In this document: positions 1 through 7,450 of the stretch, piece after piece | Layout of the letters: each line of letters begins with the position of its first letter | How positions within the stretch are numbered: the stretch's first letter is position 1 | Origin: Myxococcales bacterium | GTDB taxonomy: Bacteria > Myxococcota_A > Polyangia > Polyangiales > Ga0077539 | Assembly: GCA_016792845.1 (NCBI GenBank) | Contig: JAEUKH010000028.1 | Span: forward strand, 496,001 to 560,000 | Direction of reading: 5' to 3' | DNA: 64,000 nucleotides | The notes under the pieces: model-generated | Seen by the model: only the letters and a program-made list of their open reading frames with translations | What the model was told of the DNA's origin: nothing | The model's database searches: none | Made by a program: the position numbers and the translations under genes

Positions 1-627
1 CTCAGCCACGACGAGGTCGTTCACCTCAAGCGCTCGCTCGTCGGCAAGATGGCGGGCGACGACTGGCAGCGCCGCGCCAACCTCCGCGCGCTCTACAGCT
101 GGATGTGGTGCCACCCCGGCAAGAAGCTCTTGTTCATGGGCGGCGAGTTCGGCCAGACCCACGAGTGGGATCACCAGCGCGGCCTCGATTGGGCCGAGCG
201 CGAGGCGCCCGAGCACCGCGGCATCGAGGCCCTCGTCGGCGACCTCAACGCCCTCTACCAGAGCCACCCCGCGCTCTCGCTGCGCGACGACGACCCGAGC
301 CATTTTCGCTGGGTCGAGGCCCACGACGCCGACCACGCGGTGTACGCGTTTCTGCGCGAGGGCCCTTCGGGCGAGCAGCTCCTCTGCGTGCTCAACGCCA
401 CTCCGAATGTGCGCCACGGCTACGCGCTCGGCGTGCCCGCCCCCGGGGTCTGGCACGAGCGGCTCAACTCCGACGCTGCGGCCTACGGCGGCTCGAATGT
501 CGGCAACCACGGCCGCGTCTTCGCATCGCCGACGCCCTCTCACGGGTTGCCCCACCGCGTGACCCTCACCCTGCCACCCTTAGGCGTCTTGGTGCTCACG
601 AGCCAGGGCGCGTCGCGAGGCCCATGA
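1..627 (+). CDS. glgB: 1,4-alpha-glucan branching enzyme, C-terminal part (5' end outside window)
   Basis: Glycogen branching enzyme (GH13/CBM48 family), which cuts alpha-1,4 chains and re-attaches them through alpha-1,6 bonds in the cytoplasm. The window opens inside conserved region IV. The first codons read LSHDEVVH, which holds the third catalytic Asp of the family, followed by SLVGKMAGDDWQ, FMGGEFGQ and EWDHQRGLDW, all classic GlgB signatures. The remaining 208 residues finish the barrel and add the all-beta C-terminal domain. The start lies upstream of base 1. The stop codon overlaps the start of the next gene, a Ser/Thr kinase, as ATGA at 624-627, so the two are probably co-translated. 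Family assignment is secure; only the N-terminal part is missing. Confidence 0.96.
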   Translation, partial: LSHDEVVHLKRSLVGKMAGDDWQRRANLRALYSWMWCHPGKKLLFMGGEFGQTHEWDHQRGLDWAEREAPEHRGIEALVGDLNALYQSHPALSLRDDDPSHFRWVEAHDADHAVYAFLREGPSGEQLLCVLNATPNVRHGYALGVPAPGVWHERLNSDAAAYGGSNVGNHGRVFASPTPSHGLPHRVTLTLPPLGVLVLTSQGASRGP

Positions 628-1997
628 TCGACCCCAGCACGCCCGGGTTTTGTCGCGGCTGCGGCGCAACGCACCCGCCCGAGACGCCCTTCTGCCCGCG
701 CTCGGGCAAGCTCCTCGGGGCGGGGCCCTGCGGCACCGTGGTCGATCGGTACAGGGTCGAGTCGCTGCTCGGCGGAGGCGGCATGGGCGCGGTCTATCGC
801 GCCATCCACGAGGTGTTGCAGCAGCCCGTCGCGCTCAAGCTCTTGCACCCGCAGCTCGCGTCGCGGGCCGACCTGCGCGAGCGCTTCGTGCGTGAAGCGC
901 GCGCCGCCGCGAGCCTCACCGACCCCCGCGTCGTGCGCGTCACCGACTGCGGCATCACCGCCGACGGCACGGCCTTCCTCGCGATGGAGATCCTCGCTGG
1001 CGAGACCCTCGAAGCCCTGATGGGGCGCGAACGGCCGATGCGCTTCGAGCGCGCCGTGGCGCTCATGACCGAGGTGCTCGGAGCCCTCGGGGCGGCCCAC
1101 GAGAAGGGCATCATTCACCGCGATTTGAAGCCCGCCAACGTCTTCGTCGTGCGCGACGCCGAGGGCCGCGAGTCGGTGAAGCTCCTCGATTTTGGCATCT
1201 CGAAGACCATCGACGCGGTCGACGGCACACCCCTCACGCGCACCGGGCTCCTCGTGGGCACGCCGCTCTACATGGCCCCCGAGCAGGTGCTGAACGCGCG
1301 CAACATCGACCGCCGCGCCGACGTCTACGCGGCCGGGGTGATCCTCTACCAGATGCTCTCGGGGCGGCTCCCGGTCACCGGCCAGGCCACGGCCGAGATC
1401 CTGGTGAAGCTCGTCACTGAGAGCCCGGCGCCGCTCGCCCAGGTGGCGCCGCAGGTGCCTCGACCCCTCGTCGAGGTCGTCGACACGGCCATGGCCCGAG
1501 ACCCCGAGCGCCGCTTCGCCGACGCGAAGGTCTTCGCCCAGGCCCTCCAGAGCGCCCTCGCGAGCGAGACCATGCACGCCATGCAGCGGGTCTCGATGGT
1601 CGAAGCAGTGCAACGCTCGATGGCCCCGTCGCGCGAGGCCCACGCCCAGGCCGCCGCGGGGCTCGCCACCACGGCCCCGCAGACGGCCCCAGGCCCGTCG
1701 ACGATGCCCCTCCAGCCGCCGATGGGCTTCGCCCCCCCGCAACCCTTCCCGGGGCCCGCGCCGTCGCCTCCGCGGGAGCCCGCGAAGGTGCCCATCTGGG
1801 TCTGGATGCTCGCCGGCGCGGTGGGCCTCCTGGCGCTCTTGTGCGTGATCGGGATGCTGGTCGAGGCGCCCGCCGCGAACGGGTCGGAGCAGTCGGGCGA
1901 GGGGCCTCGCGAGTCGCCGACGCCGACGGTGCCGCAGCCGTCGATGGTGCCCACCGCGCCGCCGAGCGCGCAGCCCTCGATGGCGCCGATGCCGTGA
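624..1997 (+). CDS. Ser/Thr protein kinase with N-terminal zinc-ribbon-like motif and C-terminal membrane anchor
   Basis: Hanks-type kinase of 457 residues. Residues 10-28 form a degenerate zinc-ribbon knuckle (Cys10, Cys13, Cys24, with Ser27 where a fourth Cys could sit). The kinase domain begins near residue 43 with the Gly-rich loop GGGGMGAVY, the ATP-anchoring Lys72, the catalytic loop HRDLKPAN (Asp167) and DFG at Asp189. It ends near 315. A Pro/Ala-rich linker follows, then one membrane helix at about 391-413 and a short Pro/Ser-rich outer tail. The domain is therefore cytoplasmic and tethered. The ATG at 624 was chosen because it overlaps the glgB stop (ATGA); upstream in-frame sequence is only a shadow of glgB. 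Coupling to glgB suggests, without proof, a link to carbon-storage control. Confidence 0.93.
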   Translation: MIDPSTPGFCRGCGATHPPETPFCPRSGKLLGAGPCGTVVDRYRVESLLGGGGMGAVYRAIHEVLQQPVALKLLHPQLASRADLRERFVREARAAASLTDPRVVRVTDCGITADGTAFLAMEILAGETLEALMGRERPMRFERAVALMTEVLGALGAAHEKGIIHRDLKPANVFVVRDAEGRESVKLLDFGISKTIDAVDGTPLTRTGLLVGTPLYMAPEQVLNARNIDRRADVYAAGVILYQMLSGRLPVTGQATAEILVKLVTESPAPLAQVAPQVPRPLVEVVDTAMARDPERRFADAKVFAQALQSALASETMHAMQRVSMVEAVQRSMAPSREAHAQAAAGLATTAPQTAPGPSTMPLQPPMGFAPPQPFPGPAPSPPREPAKVPIWVWMLAGAVGLLALLCVIGMLVEAPAANGSEQSGEGPRESPTPTVPQPSMVPTAPPSAQPSMAPMP

Positions 1998-2005
1998 TCG
2001 CGTCT

Positions 2006-3379
2006 CTAGTCGTTGCGCCGCGGGCCGACGAGAAATTCTAGAGCGGGCCGGAGCCGCGCGGCCCAGGCGGCCTCGGTGTGCGTCGCGCCCTGGGCCACGA
2101 GGTACCTGAAGTCGACGCCCTCGCGGTACCCGAGGCGACGCCACGCGTCGGCGTGGGCGCGGGTGTTGACCACGTCGTCTTGTGAGGGGCCGCTGTCGCC
2201 CGAGTCGATGTAGACCCGCAGCGGTCGCACGGGGCGCGTCGCGAGGCTCGCGACCTCGGAGACGATCACCCCGCCGTCCCACCAGCTTGAGGGCGAGAGG
2301 ATGCCGATCAGGCCGAACACATCGGCCGCCCGCACCCCCGCGTAGGCCGAGATGAGGCCGCCGAGCGACGAGCCCATGAGCGCGCGGTTCGCGCGGTCGG
2401 CGCGGGTGCGAAACTCAGCGTCGACCCGGGGCACCACGGTCTCGCGCAGAAAGCGCAGGTACGCCTCGCCGCGGCCGCCGCCGTACTGCGCGTCGCGGGT
2501 GGGGGTGTACTCGTCGATGCGGGCCGAGGTGTTCTCGACCCCGACCACGATCGCCTCGCAGAGCGTCGCGGCCTCGATGCCCGCGTTCATCGCGTCGTGG
2601 ACCTGCCAGGTCTGGCCCCCGAAGGCCGCCGCGGGGTCGAAGAGGTTCTGCCCGTCGTGGAGGTAGATCACCGGGTAGCGCCGCGTCGGCTGCTCGTCGT
2701 ACGAAGGCGGGAGGTACACCCACACCCCGCGGGTGTTGCCGAGCTCTGCCGAGGTGAGGGTGAAGCGCCGCGACCACCGCCCGATCGACTCGCCGAAGTA
2801 GGGCCAGACGTCGACGGTCTGTCCGGGCTCGGCGCGGTAGTTCTGACCCCGCGACCATTGCTGATCGTCGACGAGGGGCTTCCACTCGAAGGTCTGCGAG
2901 ACGCCGGTCGCGCGCCACTCGGCGGTGCTCGTGTCGAGGCGTTGAAAGCTGACACCGCGCTCCCAACTCAGTCGCCCCGAGAGGTCGCCGCGGAGGCTGA
3001 AGCTACGCCCCGCCACGCTGGGGTGATGCACCCGCAGCACCGTCACGGGGCCGGCGTCGGGCGTCACATCGCCCGCGGCGTCGCGAAGGTTCGACCCCAG
3101 GTCAGCGGCCGCGCCGTCGCCGCCGTCTCGGCCGTCGCCGCTGTCGCCCGTCGCGCGGGCGTCGAGGTCAGACCCCGCGTCGCCCACGCCGCCGTCGCGC
3201 GCTGAGGGCCCCGCGTCGAGCCCCTCCGCGTCGCCAGCGGTCGCGTCACCCGCCGAGACCTCCAACATCGCCCGGTCGAGGGCGCCTGCATCGACCCTTG
3301 CGTCGACCGAGACGCCCGGCGCGGTGCGCGCCTCGCAGCCCCAGAGCAGCACCATCACCGAAACCCACCGTCGTTGCAC
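2006..3379 (-). CDS. Lipoprotein alpha/beta-hydrolase, esterase D/enterochelin-esterase type
   Basis: Predicted lipid-anchored secreted esterase. The GTG at 3379 is preceded by AAGAG with good spacing and gives a short basic N-terminus, a hydrophobic stretch and a lipobox-like VLLWGC (Cys15; Trp at -2 is unusual). A low-complexity Asp/Ala/Gly linker of roughly 80 residues follows, then a beta-rich N-terminal region. The hydrolase domain (PF00756-like) has WVYLPPSYD, YLHDGQNLFD and the nucleophile elbow GSSLGG (Ser338), with Asp395 and His434 as likely triad partners. The substrate is unknown; the family includes feruloyl, acetyl and siderophore esterases. It is convergent with the upstream kinase. 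A longer reading frame to 3505 exists but lacks a credible signal peptide. ATG at about 3355 is an alternative start. Confidence 0.85.
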   Translation of the reverse strand: MQRRWVSVMVLLWGCEARTAPGVSVDARVDAGALDRAMLEVSAGDATAGDAEGLDAGPSARDGGVGDAGSDLDARATGDSGDGRDGGDGAAADLGSNLRDAAGDVTPDAGPVTVLRVHHPSVAGRSFSLRGDLSGRLSWERGVSFQRLDTSTAEWRATGVSQTFEWKPLVDDQQWSRGQNYRAEPGQTVDVWPYFGESIGRWSRRFTLTSAELGNTRGVWVYLPPSYDEQPTRRYPVIYLHDGQNLFDPAAAFGGQTWQVHDAMNAGIEAATLCEAIVVGVENTSARIDEYTPTRDAQYGGGRGEAYLRFLRETVVPRVDAEFRTRADRANRALMGSSLGGLISAYAGVRAADVFGLIGILSPSSWWDGGVIVSEVASLATRPVRPLRVYIDSGDSGPSQDDVVNTRAHADAWRRLGYREGVDFRYLVAQGATHTEAAWAARLRPALEFLVGPRRND

Positions 3380-3803
3380 AGCGACTCTTGTGGCGCCGCC
3401 GTGAAGGGCCGTCAACACCGCGGCGTGTGTCGCGCACTTCGCAATTGTTGCGAGCCAAGCAGCACTCTTTTCGCACGCTACATCGCCCAGGGGCGAGCAC
3501 AGCATCGCACCTCGTGGGCGGGCGCCCGAGGCCGTCGACGCAAGTGCGCTTTCAAAACGCGAAATGCTTGAATGAGAGGCTTCGGTGCGGCCCCGCTGAA
3601 CGAAAGGCCATGTGGTGCGGTGGCGCGCGATGTTGTGCGAGGGGTGCCGCCGAGCCTACCCCCGGCGCCGTCGCACCGACCTCGACCTCGCTGCGCGCCT
3701 GCTCAGCGGCGCGGACTGGCGAGGGAATTGCACTTGCGCCTGGAGCTCCACACACAACCAACGCCTTCCGCCCGCCGCGTCGGGCGCCGCCCTGAGGTGA
3801 GAC
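3380..3803. other. Intergenic region between divergent genes, about 420 bp
   Basis: Lies between the minus-strand esterase and the plus-strand small gene at 3804. The part near 3440-3500 is less GC-rich than its surroundings and could hold the esterase promoter, but I find no convincing -35/-10 pair. Its right half contains one weakly supported small reading frame (3612-3800), listed separately. No repeats, tRNA or clear hairpin were seen. Confidence 0.4.
3612..3800 (+). CDS. Possible small Cys-containing protein (62 aa), uncertain
   Basis: A GTG-started frame preceded by GAAAGG four bases upstream. It ends four bases before the ATG of the next gene, a spacing that looks operon-like. The product has a CxxC pair near the N-terminus (LCEGC) and a CTC group further on, plus many Arg residues. 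That could be a tiny metal-binding protein, but Arg-rich, Cys-containing frames also arise by chance in DNA this GC-rich. An internal ATG at 3630 is an alternative start. I recognise no family and rate it as more likely chance than gene. Confidence 0.3.
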   Translation: MVRWRAMLCEGCRRAYPRRRRTDLDLAARLLSGADWRGNCTCAWSSTHNQRLPPAASGAALR

Positions 3804-4166
3804 ATGGCCAACCGTCGTCGGTTCTTTCGCGCTGCCGGATACCTCTTCACCTACGGCCTCTCGCCCGCCGCGAGCGAGGTCGGCCTTGAGATGTATCGAG
3901 AAGACACCGCGACTGGCGAGCGGTTCTTTCTCACCCGTACGAAGTGCGGGCCCGAGCGCGAAGCGGCCTACGCGCGGGCCATGGCCTTGGTCGCGTGGGT
4001 GAAGTCGCTCTCGGTGCCGCGGCGCCGCGAGCCCAAAGCCCAGGCGGTGCTTGAGCAGCTCGCCATCGTCAATGACCGCATGGCCCGCATGGCCAGGCCG
4101 CGCGACCTCAGCATGGCCGTCGCGGTCGACCAGCTCCTCGAAGGTCGCATCACCGCCGCCGCTTGA
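3804..4166 (+). CDS. Hypothetical protein, 120 aa
   Basis: Small soluble protein of unknown function. The ATG at 3804 has an excellent upstream GAGGTGAG ribosome-binding site. The sequence begins with a basic stretch (MANRRRFFRAAGYLF), then mixed helical sequence with RTKCGPEREAAYARA and an amphipathic C-terminal half with no membrane segment or signal peptide. Composition is balanced, unlike the Arg-rich shadow frames, which supports real coding. It is followed, after about 100 bp containing a short tandem repeat, by the MYXO-CTERM protein gene on the same strand. No family recognised. Confidence 0.7.
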   Translation: MANRRRFFRAAGYLFTYGLSPAASEVGLEMYREDTATGERFFLTRTKCGPEREAAYARAMALVAWVKSLSVPRRREPKAQAVLEQLAIVNDRMARMARPRDLSMAVAVDQLLEGRITAAA

Positions 4167-4172
4167 GCGCCC

Positions 4173-4199
4173 CGCTTCACCCGCTTCACCCGCTTCACC
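4173..4199. repeat. Three perfect copies of a 9-bp tandem repeat
   Basis: The unit CGCTTCACC occurs three times head to tail just downstream of the 3804-4166 gene and is followed by a decayed fourth copy (CGCACACCC). It lies in the 104-bp gap before the next gene. Such a minisatellite can vary in copy number by slippage. No function is evident. Confidence 0.75.
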
Positions 4200-4270
4200 C
4201 GCACACCCTTTGAGCCCGCCGCGCCTCGCGCCGCGCACACCCGCGCGTCGCTTTGAGGTAGCGTCGGGGC

Positions 4271-5839
4271 ATGCGCTTCGGGCTCGCTGCGATTGGCCTC
4301 GCGACCCTCTCGGTGTCGCTCTCGGCGTCTGCCATCAACCAACCGCGGGGCGGGCCGCAGATCCCCGTGGGCGCCGAGCTCCAGACGCTGTTCACCCAAC
4401 GCGGCGAGGCCATCAGGGTGCGCGAAGACGCGGCCATCATGCCCGAGCGGTTTCAGCCCGGGTGCTCGCTGACCTTCACCCTGGTGGGCCGCGCCAACGC
4501 GGCGTTTCGCAACATCTTCGGCTGGTACAACGTGCGGCCCGGGGTCACGCCCTCGGCCGACAACCCGCCGCGCGATTTGCAGGTGCTCATCCCGTGTGAC
4601 GCGACCGGGGGGCAGCGCTTTACGCTCAACCTCCGCGACAACCCTGCCTACCAGGGCGGCGAGATCGGCTTCTTTCTCCGCACCCCCGAAGAGGGCACCA
4701 CGGGCCGCTGTCAGGGCGACTGCTGCGCGTCGCTCTCGCGCACGGGCCACACGTTCTTCTCAGAGCGCGGGTACAACCCCGACTCGATGGGCGCCGACTC
4801 GTACATCCACCTGCTCATCTACGACTCGCGCTCACAATCGCGCAGCTTCTACTTCGCGTGGGAAGACCTCTACTCGGGCGGCGACAACAACTTCACCGAC
4901 TTCGTCGCCCAGGTCGACGAGATCGTCTGCACCGGGGCCGGGGCGCCCTGCGACACGCGGCAGATGGGGGCCTGCGCCCAGGGTACGCTCCAGTGCCGAA
5001 ACGGGGCGCTCACGTGCCTCGCCGCGGTGACCGCGGGCCCCGAGCGGTGCGACGGCATCGACAACAACTGCGACGGCATGGTCGACAACGGCGACGGGCT
5101 CTGCGGCGCGCAACAGGTGTGCGACCGCGGGAGCTGCGTCGACCGCTGCATGGGTGAGCTCGGCTGCTTCCCCGGGCTGAGCTGCACCGAGCGCGGCACC
5201 TGCGTCGAAGCGGGCTGCCTCTCGGTGAGCTGCGCGGCCAACGAGCGCTGCCAGGGCGGGCGCTGCGTCGGCGCCTGCGAGGGCGTGTCGTGCCCGCGCG
5301 GGCTCGTCTGTCGCGCGGGGCGCTGCGTCGACGGGTGCGCCAACGTGCGCTGCGACAACGACCAGGTCTGCGTCGAGGGCAACTGCGTTCCGCGGTGCGA
5401 GTGTCGGCGGTGCGGTGATGGCCAGCGCTGCGTGGCGGGACGATGCGTGGCTGCGGCGTGCGCGACGGTGAGCTGCGCCGCGGGTACGGTCTGCGTCGAG
5501 GGGAGCTGCCGCGACGCCTGCGAGGGCGCCCAGTGCCCCGGCGGCGAGCAATGCCAGGCGGGGCAGTGCGTGCCTGTCGCGCCCCGCGACGGCGGGGTGC
5601 GTGACAGCGCCATCGAGGTCGGCGTCATCGACACGGGGGTAATCGGCGCGAACGACCTCGGTTCGGGCGTCGACGCCGACCTCGACGCAGGGCACGACGC
5701 GGGGCCTGCGGTGGTGCTCCCGGGCAACCGCGAAGGCGCCTGCGGGTGTCGGGTCAGCGGGTCGGCCCGCGGGTCACGCCTGGGCCTCGTGGGCTTCGCC
5801 CTTTGGGCACTCGGTCGGCGTCGCCGTCAGGGGCGATAG
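4271..5839 (+). CDS. Secreted Cys-rich protein with DUF4114-like domain, MopE-type motif and MYXO-CTERM-like anchor
   Basis: Exported surface protein of 522 residues. Residues 1-21 are a signal peptide ending ASA. Residues about 55-220 resemble DUF4114 (GQRFTLNL, IHLLIYDSRS, YFAWEDLYSGGDNNFTDF). Near residue 260 sits CDGIDNNCDGMVDNGDG, the Ca-binding-like motif of MopE/VCBS-type proteins. Residues about 280-440 are a run of short Cys-rich repeats (pattern CxxVxCxxxxxCxxGxC), probably disulfide-rich EGF-like units. An Asp/Gly/Ala linker follows. The C-terminus has GACGCR, a hydrophobic helix and RRRRQGR, which matches the MYXO-CTERM sorting signal of myxobacteria. The protein is therefore probably processed at the Cys and held at the cell surface. 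Its 3' end overlaps the next, convergent gene by 13 bp. Confidence 0.9.
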   Translation: MRFGLAAIGLATLSVSLSASAINQPRGGPQIPVGAELQTLFTQRGEAIRVREDAAIMPERFQPGCSLTFTLVGRANAAFRNIFGWYNVRPGVTPSADNPPRDLQVLIPCDATGGQRFTLNLRDNPAYQGGEIGFFLRTPEEGTTGRCQGDCCASLSRTGHTFFSERGYNPDSMGADSYIHLLIYDSRSQSRSFYFAWEDLYSGGDNNFTDFVAQVDEIVCTGAGAPCDTRQMGACAQGTLQCRNGALTCLAAVTAGPERCDGIDNNCDGMVDNGDGLCGAQQVCDRGSCVDRCMGELGCFPGLSCTERGTCVEAGCLSVSCAANERCQGGRCVGACEGVSCPRGLVCRAGRCVDGCANVRCDNDQVCVEGNCVPRCECRRCGDGQRCVAGRCVAAACATVSCAAGTVCVEGSCRDACEGAQCPGGEQCQAGQCVPVAPRDGGVRDSAIEVGVIDTGVIGANDLGSGVDADLDAGHDAGPAVVLPGNREGACGCRVSGSARGSRLGLVGFALWALGRRRRQGR

Positions 5840-6078
5840 CCCGGGCACGCGGTGGCGCACCCGCCCGCCCGGATCTCGTCACAGGTCTTGTCGTTGAGGC
5901 AGGCCGCGCACCCGTTCTCGTTGGTCGCGCAGCCCGTCGTCGACGTCGAGCAGGTGAGCCCCGATGTGCTGAGCCCGCAGGCCCGCACCCGATCGCACCC
6001 CTCTTTGCAGGTAGGGTCTTCGGCGCAACCCATCGAAAGGACGAGGGCCGCAAAAAGAATCGTACTGACCTTGCGCAT
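5827..6078 (-). CDS. Small Cys-rich lipoprotein, 83 aa
   Basis: The ATG at 6078 is preceded by AGAGGTCAAA, a good ribosome-binding site. The product starts MRKVSTILFAALVLSMGC, a typical lipoprotein signal with lipobox SMGC (Cys18). The mature part contains about ten Cys (CKEGCDRVRACG, CAACLNDKTCDEI, CATAC), so it should be a compact disulfide-bonded domain outside the inner membrane. Short Cys-rich lipoproteins of this pattern are common in myxobacteria, but their roles are unknown. The gene overlaps the end of the convergent MYXO-CTERM gene by 13 bp. Confidence 0.85.
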   Translation of the reverse strand: MRKVSTILFAALVLSMGCAEDPTCKEGCDRVRACGLSTSGLTCSTSTTGCATNENGCAACLNDKTCDEIRAGGCATACPGYRP

Positions 6079-6177
6079 TTTGACCTCTGGCCGTCGTGAC
6101 AATGAATCGACAGCCTCGCCACCGTCGCACACTCGATCAAGGCTGAGAAGTGTGAGCGATTTGCGCAGCCCGCGGGC

Positions 6178-7281
6178 TCATCGCGGGGCCAACATGCGGG
6201 CCCAGAGGGGCGCGTTCTCGACACACTCGATGGGCGCGCCGTGGGCGCCGACGCCCGCGCAGAGTTGGGCCGTGATGCGCGCCGAGGGCGCGAGGCCGAG
6301 GCTCTCCCACGCGGCGGGGTATTGGCCGCAGATGGCGTCGCTCGGGTGCCCGAGGCCCACAAAGCGGGTCGCCGGGTCGGTGGCAAAAGCGGTCGGCCCA
6401 CGGAGCCATGCGGCCGGCATCGCCTGCACTTGATCGCAGGGGCCCGCGAAGGCCAAGACGCGATCGAGCGGGTGCAGCCGACCGAGGAGCGCCGCGTGGC
6501 CGCTGCCCTGCGAGTGCCCCGCCGCGACGATGCGCGACCACACGAAGTACCGCGTCGGGTCTTCGCCCGCGGTGTCGCCGAGAAACTGCTCCCAGCCGCC
6601 GTCGGGGTCGCGGGTCGCGAGGTACCTAAGCGCCATCGCGAGCCGCGCATAGACGCCTTCGCCGAGGGTGATGTCGGCCAAGGCGCTCGACGCCCCGGTC
6701 TGAAAGCGCCCCGACATGAGCGTCATACGGGTCGCGAAGAAGCACGCGTCGCGGTCGGCGCTCGACGCGCAGAGCGTGGCGATGGCCTCGTCGCTCCGAT
6801 AGCTGAGGGCGAGCACATGAAGGCCCGCGTCACGGGCGCTGGCGTAGAGGTTGGTGTTCGGGCTCGCGATGACTCCGAGCGGGTGCCCGCCGCTGCCGTT
6901 GAAGAACACCATCAGCTGCCCGCGGGCCGCGCCCCGTGGCCTCAGCGCGTAATGGTCAAAGTTGGCGTTGACCCCCGTCGGGCCGAGCCCTGTCTCGGTC
7001 GGCGTGAGCAGAAAACAGTGGTCGCCCAAGAGGGCCCCGCGACCGGTCTGCGGGCACCGTCGCAGCGCCGTCGGTGACGCGTCGACCGGGGCGCCCGCGT
7101 CGGCAACCGAGGGCGTGTCGACCCCAACGGACACATCGTTCGCAGCGGGCGCATCGTCTCCGGCGTCGCGCGTCGTGGGCACATCGACGGCCCCCGCATC
7201 GGTTGGCGTCGGTGACGCAGCGCCGTCAGAGCAACCCGCCGCGAGCGGCGCCAGCAGGGCCAAGGCCAGAAGTGTCTTCAT
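6178..7281 (-). CDS. Lipoprotein serine hydrolase (alpha/beta fold)
   Basis: Exported lipoprotein of 367 residues with lipobox LAAGC (Cys17). An Asp/Ala/Pro-rich tether of about 50 residues follows, then an alpha/beta-hydrolase-like domain. Visible features are LMVFFNGSGG (oxyanion region), VLALSYRSDEA and the nucleophile elbow AAGHSQGSGHA (Ser257). His312 or His347 could serve as catalytic base. The fold resembles BPSS1187-type secreted hydrolases, but I am not certain of the subfamily or substrate. The start has no competing in-frame Met that also gives a signal peptide. A lower-GC stretch upstream, around 7365-7400, could hold its promoter. Confidence 0.8.
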   Translation of the reverse strand: MKTLLALALLAPLAAGCSDGAASPTPTDAGAVDVPTTRDAGDDAPAANDVSVGVDTPSVADAGAPVDASPTALRRCPQTGRGALLGDHCFLLTPTETGLGPTGVNANFDHYALRPRGAARGQLMVFFNGSGGHPLGVIASPNTNLYASARDAGLHVLALSYRSDEAIATLCASSADRDACFFATRMTLMSGRFQTGASSALADITLGEGVYARLAMALRYLATRDPDGGWEQFLGDTAGEDPTRYFVWSRIVAAGHSQGSGHAALLGRLHPLDRVLAFAGPCDQVQAMPAAWLRGPTAFATDPATRFVGLGHPSDAICGQYPAAWESLGLAPSARITAQLCAGVGAHGAPIECVENAPLWARMLAPR

Positions 7282-7450
7282 CGTGTTCGCTCCGTGCGTG
7301 AGCCCAGCGTCTCGGTCGGTGTCGCGTCGACGGGCCGCGCTGGGCGCCCGGAATGCAACCCATAGGCCGAAGAATTGTTGTGAGAATTCAATAGGATAGA
7401 CTGTCGCGCGGGGTCTACACTGTGGCGCCCCGGCGACGGTCGCTCGGTCG

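Noticed and set aside
540..2282. 580-codon minus-strand frame over the first kinase gene
   Set aside because: Arg/Gly/His-rich product overlapping a strongly supported kinase. It has no domain or ribosome-binding site and is explained by codon bias.
5827..5839. 13-bp overlap of two convergent genes read as a frameshift or annotation error
   Set aside because: Both ends have proper stop codons and intact C-termini (MYXO-CTERM-like tail and Cys-rich end), so a simple tail-to-tail overlap is the better reading.
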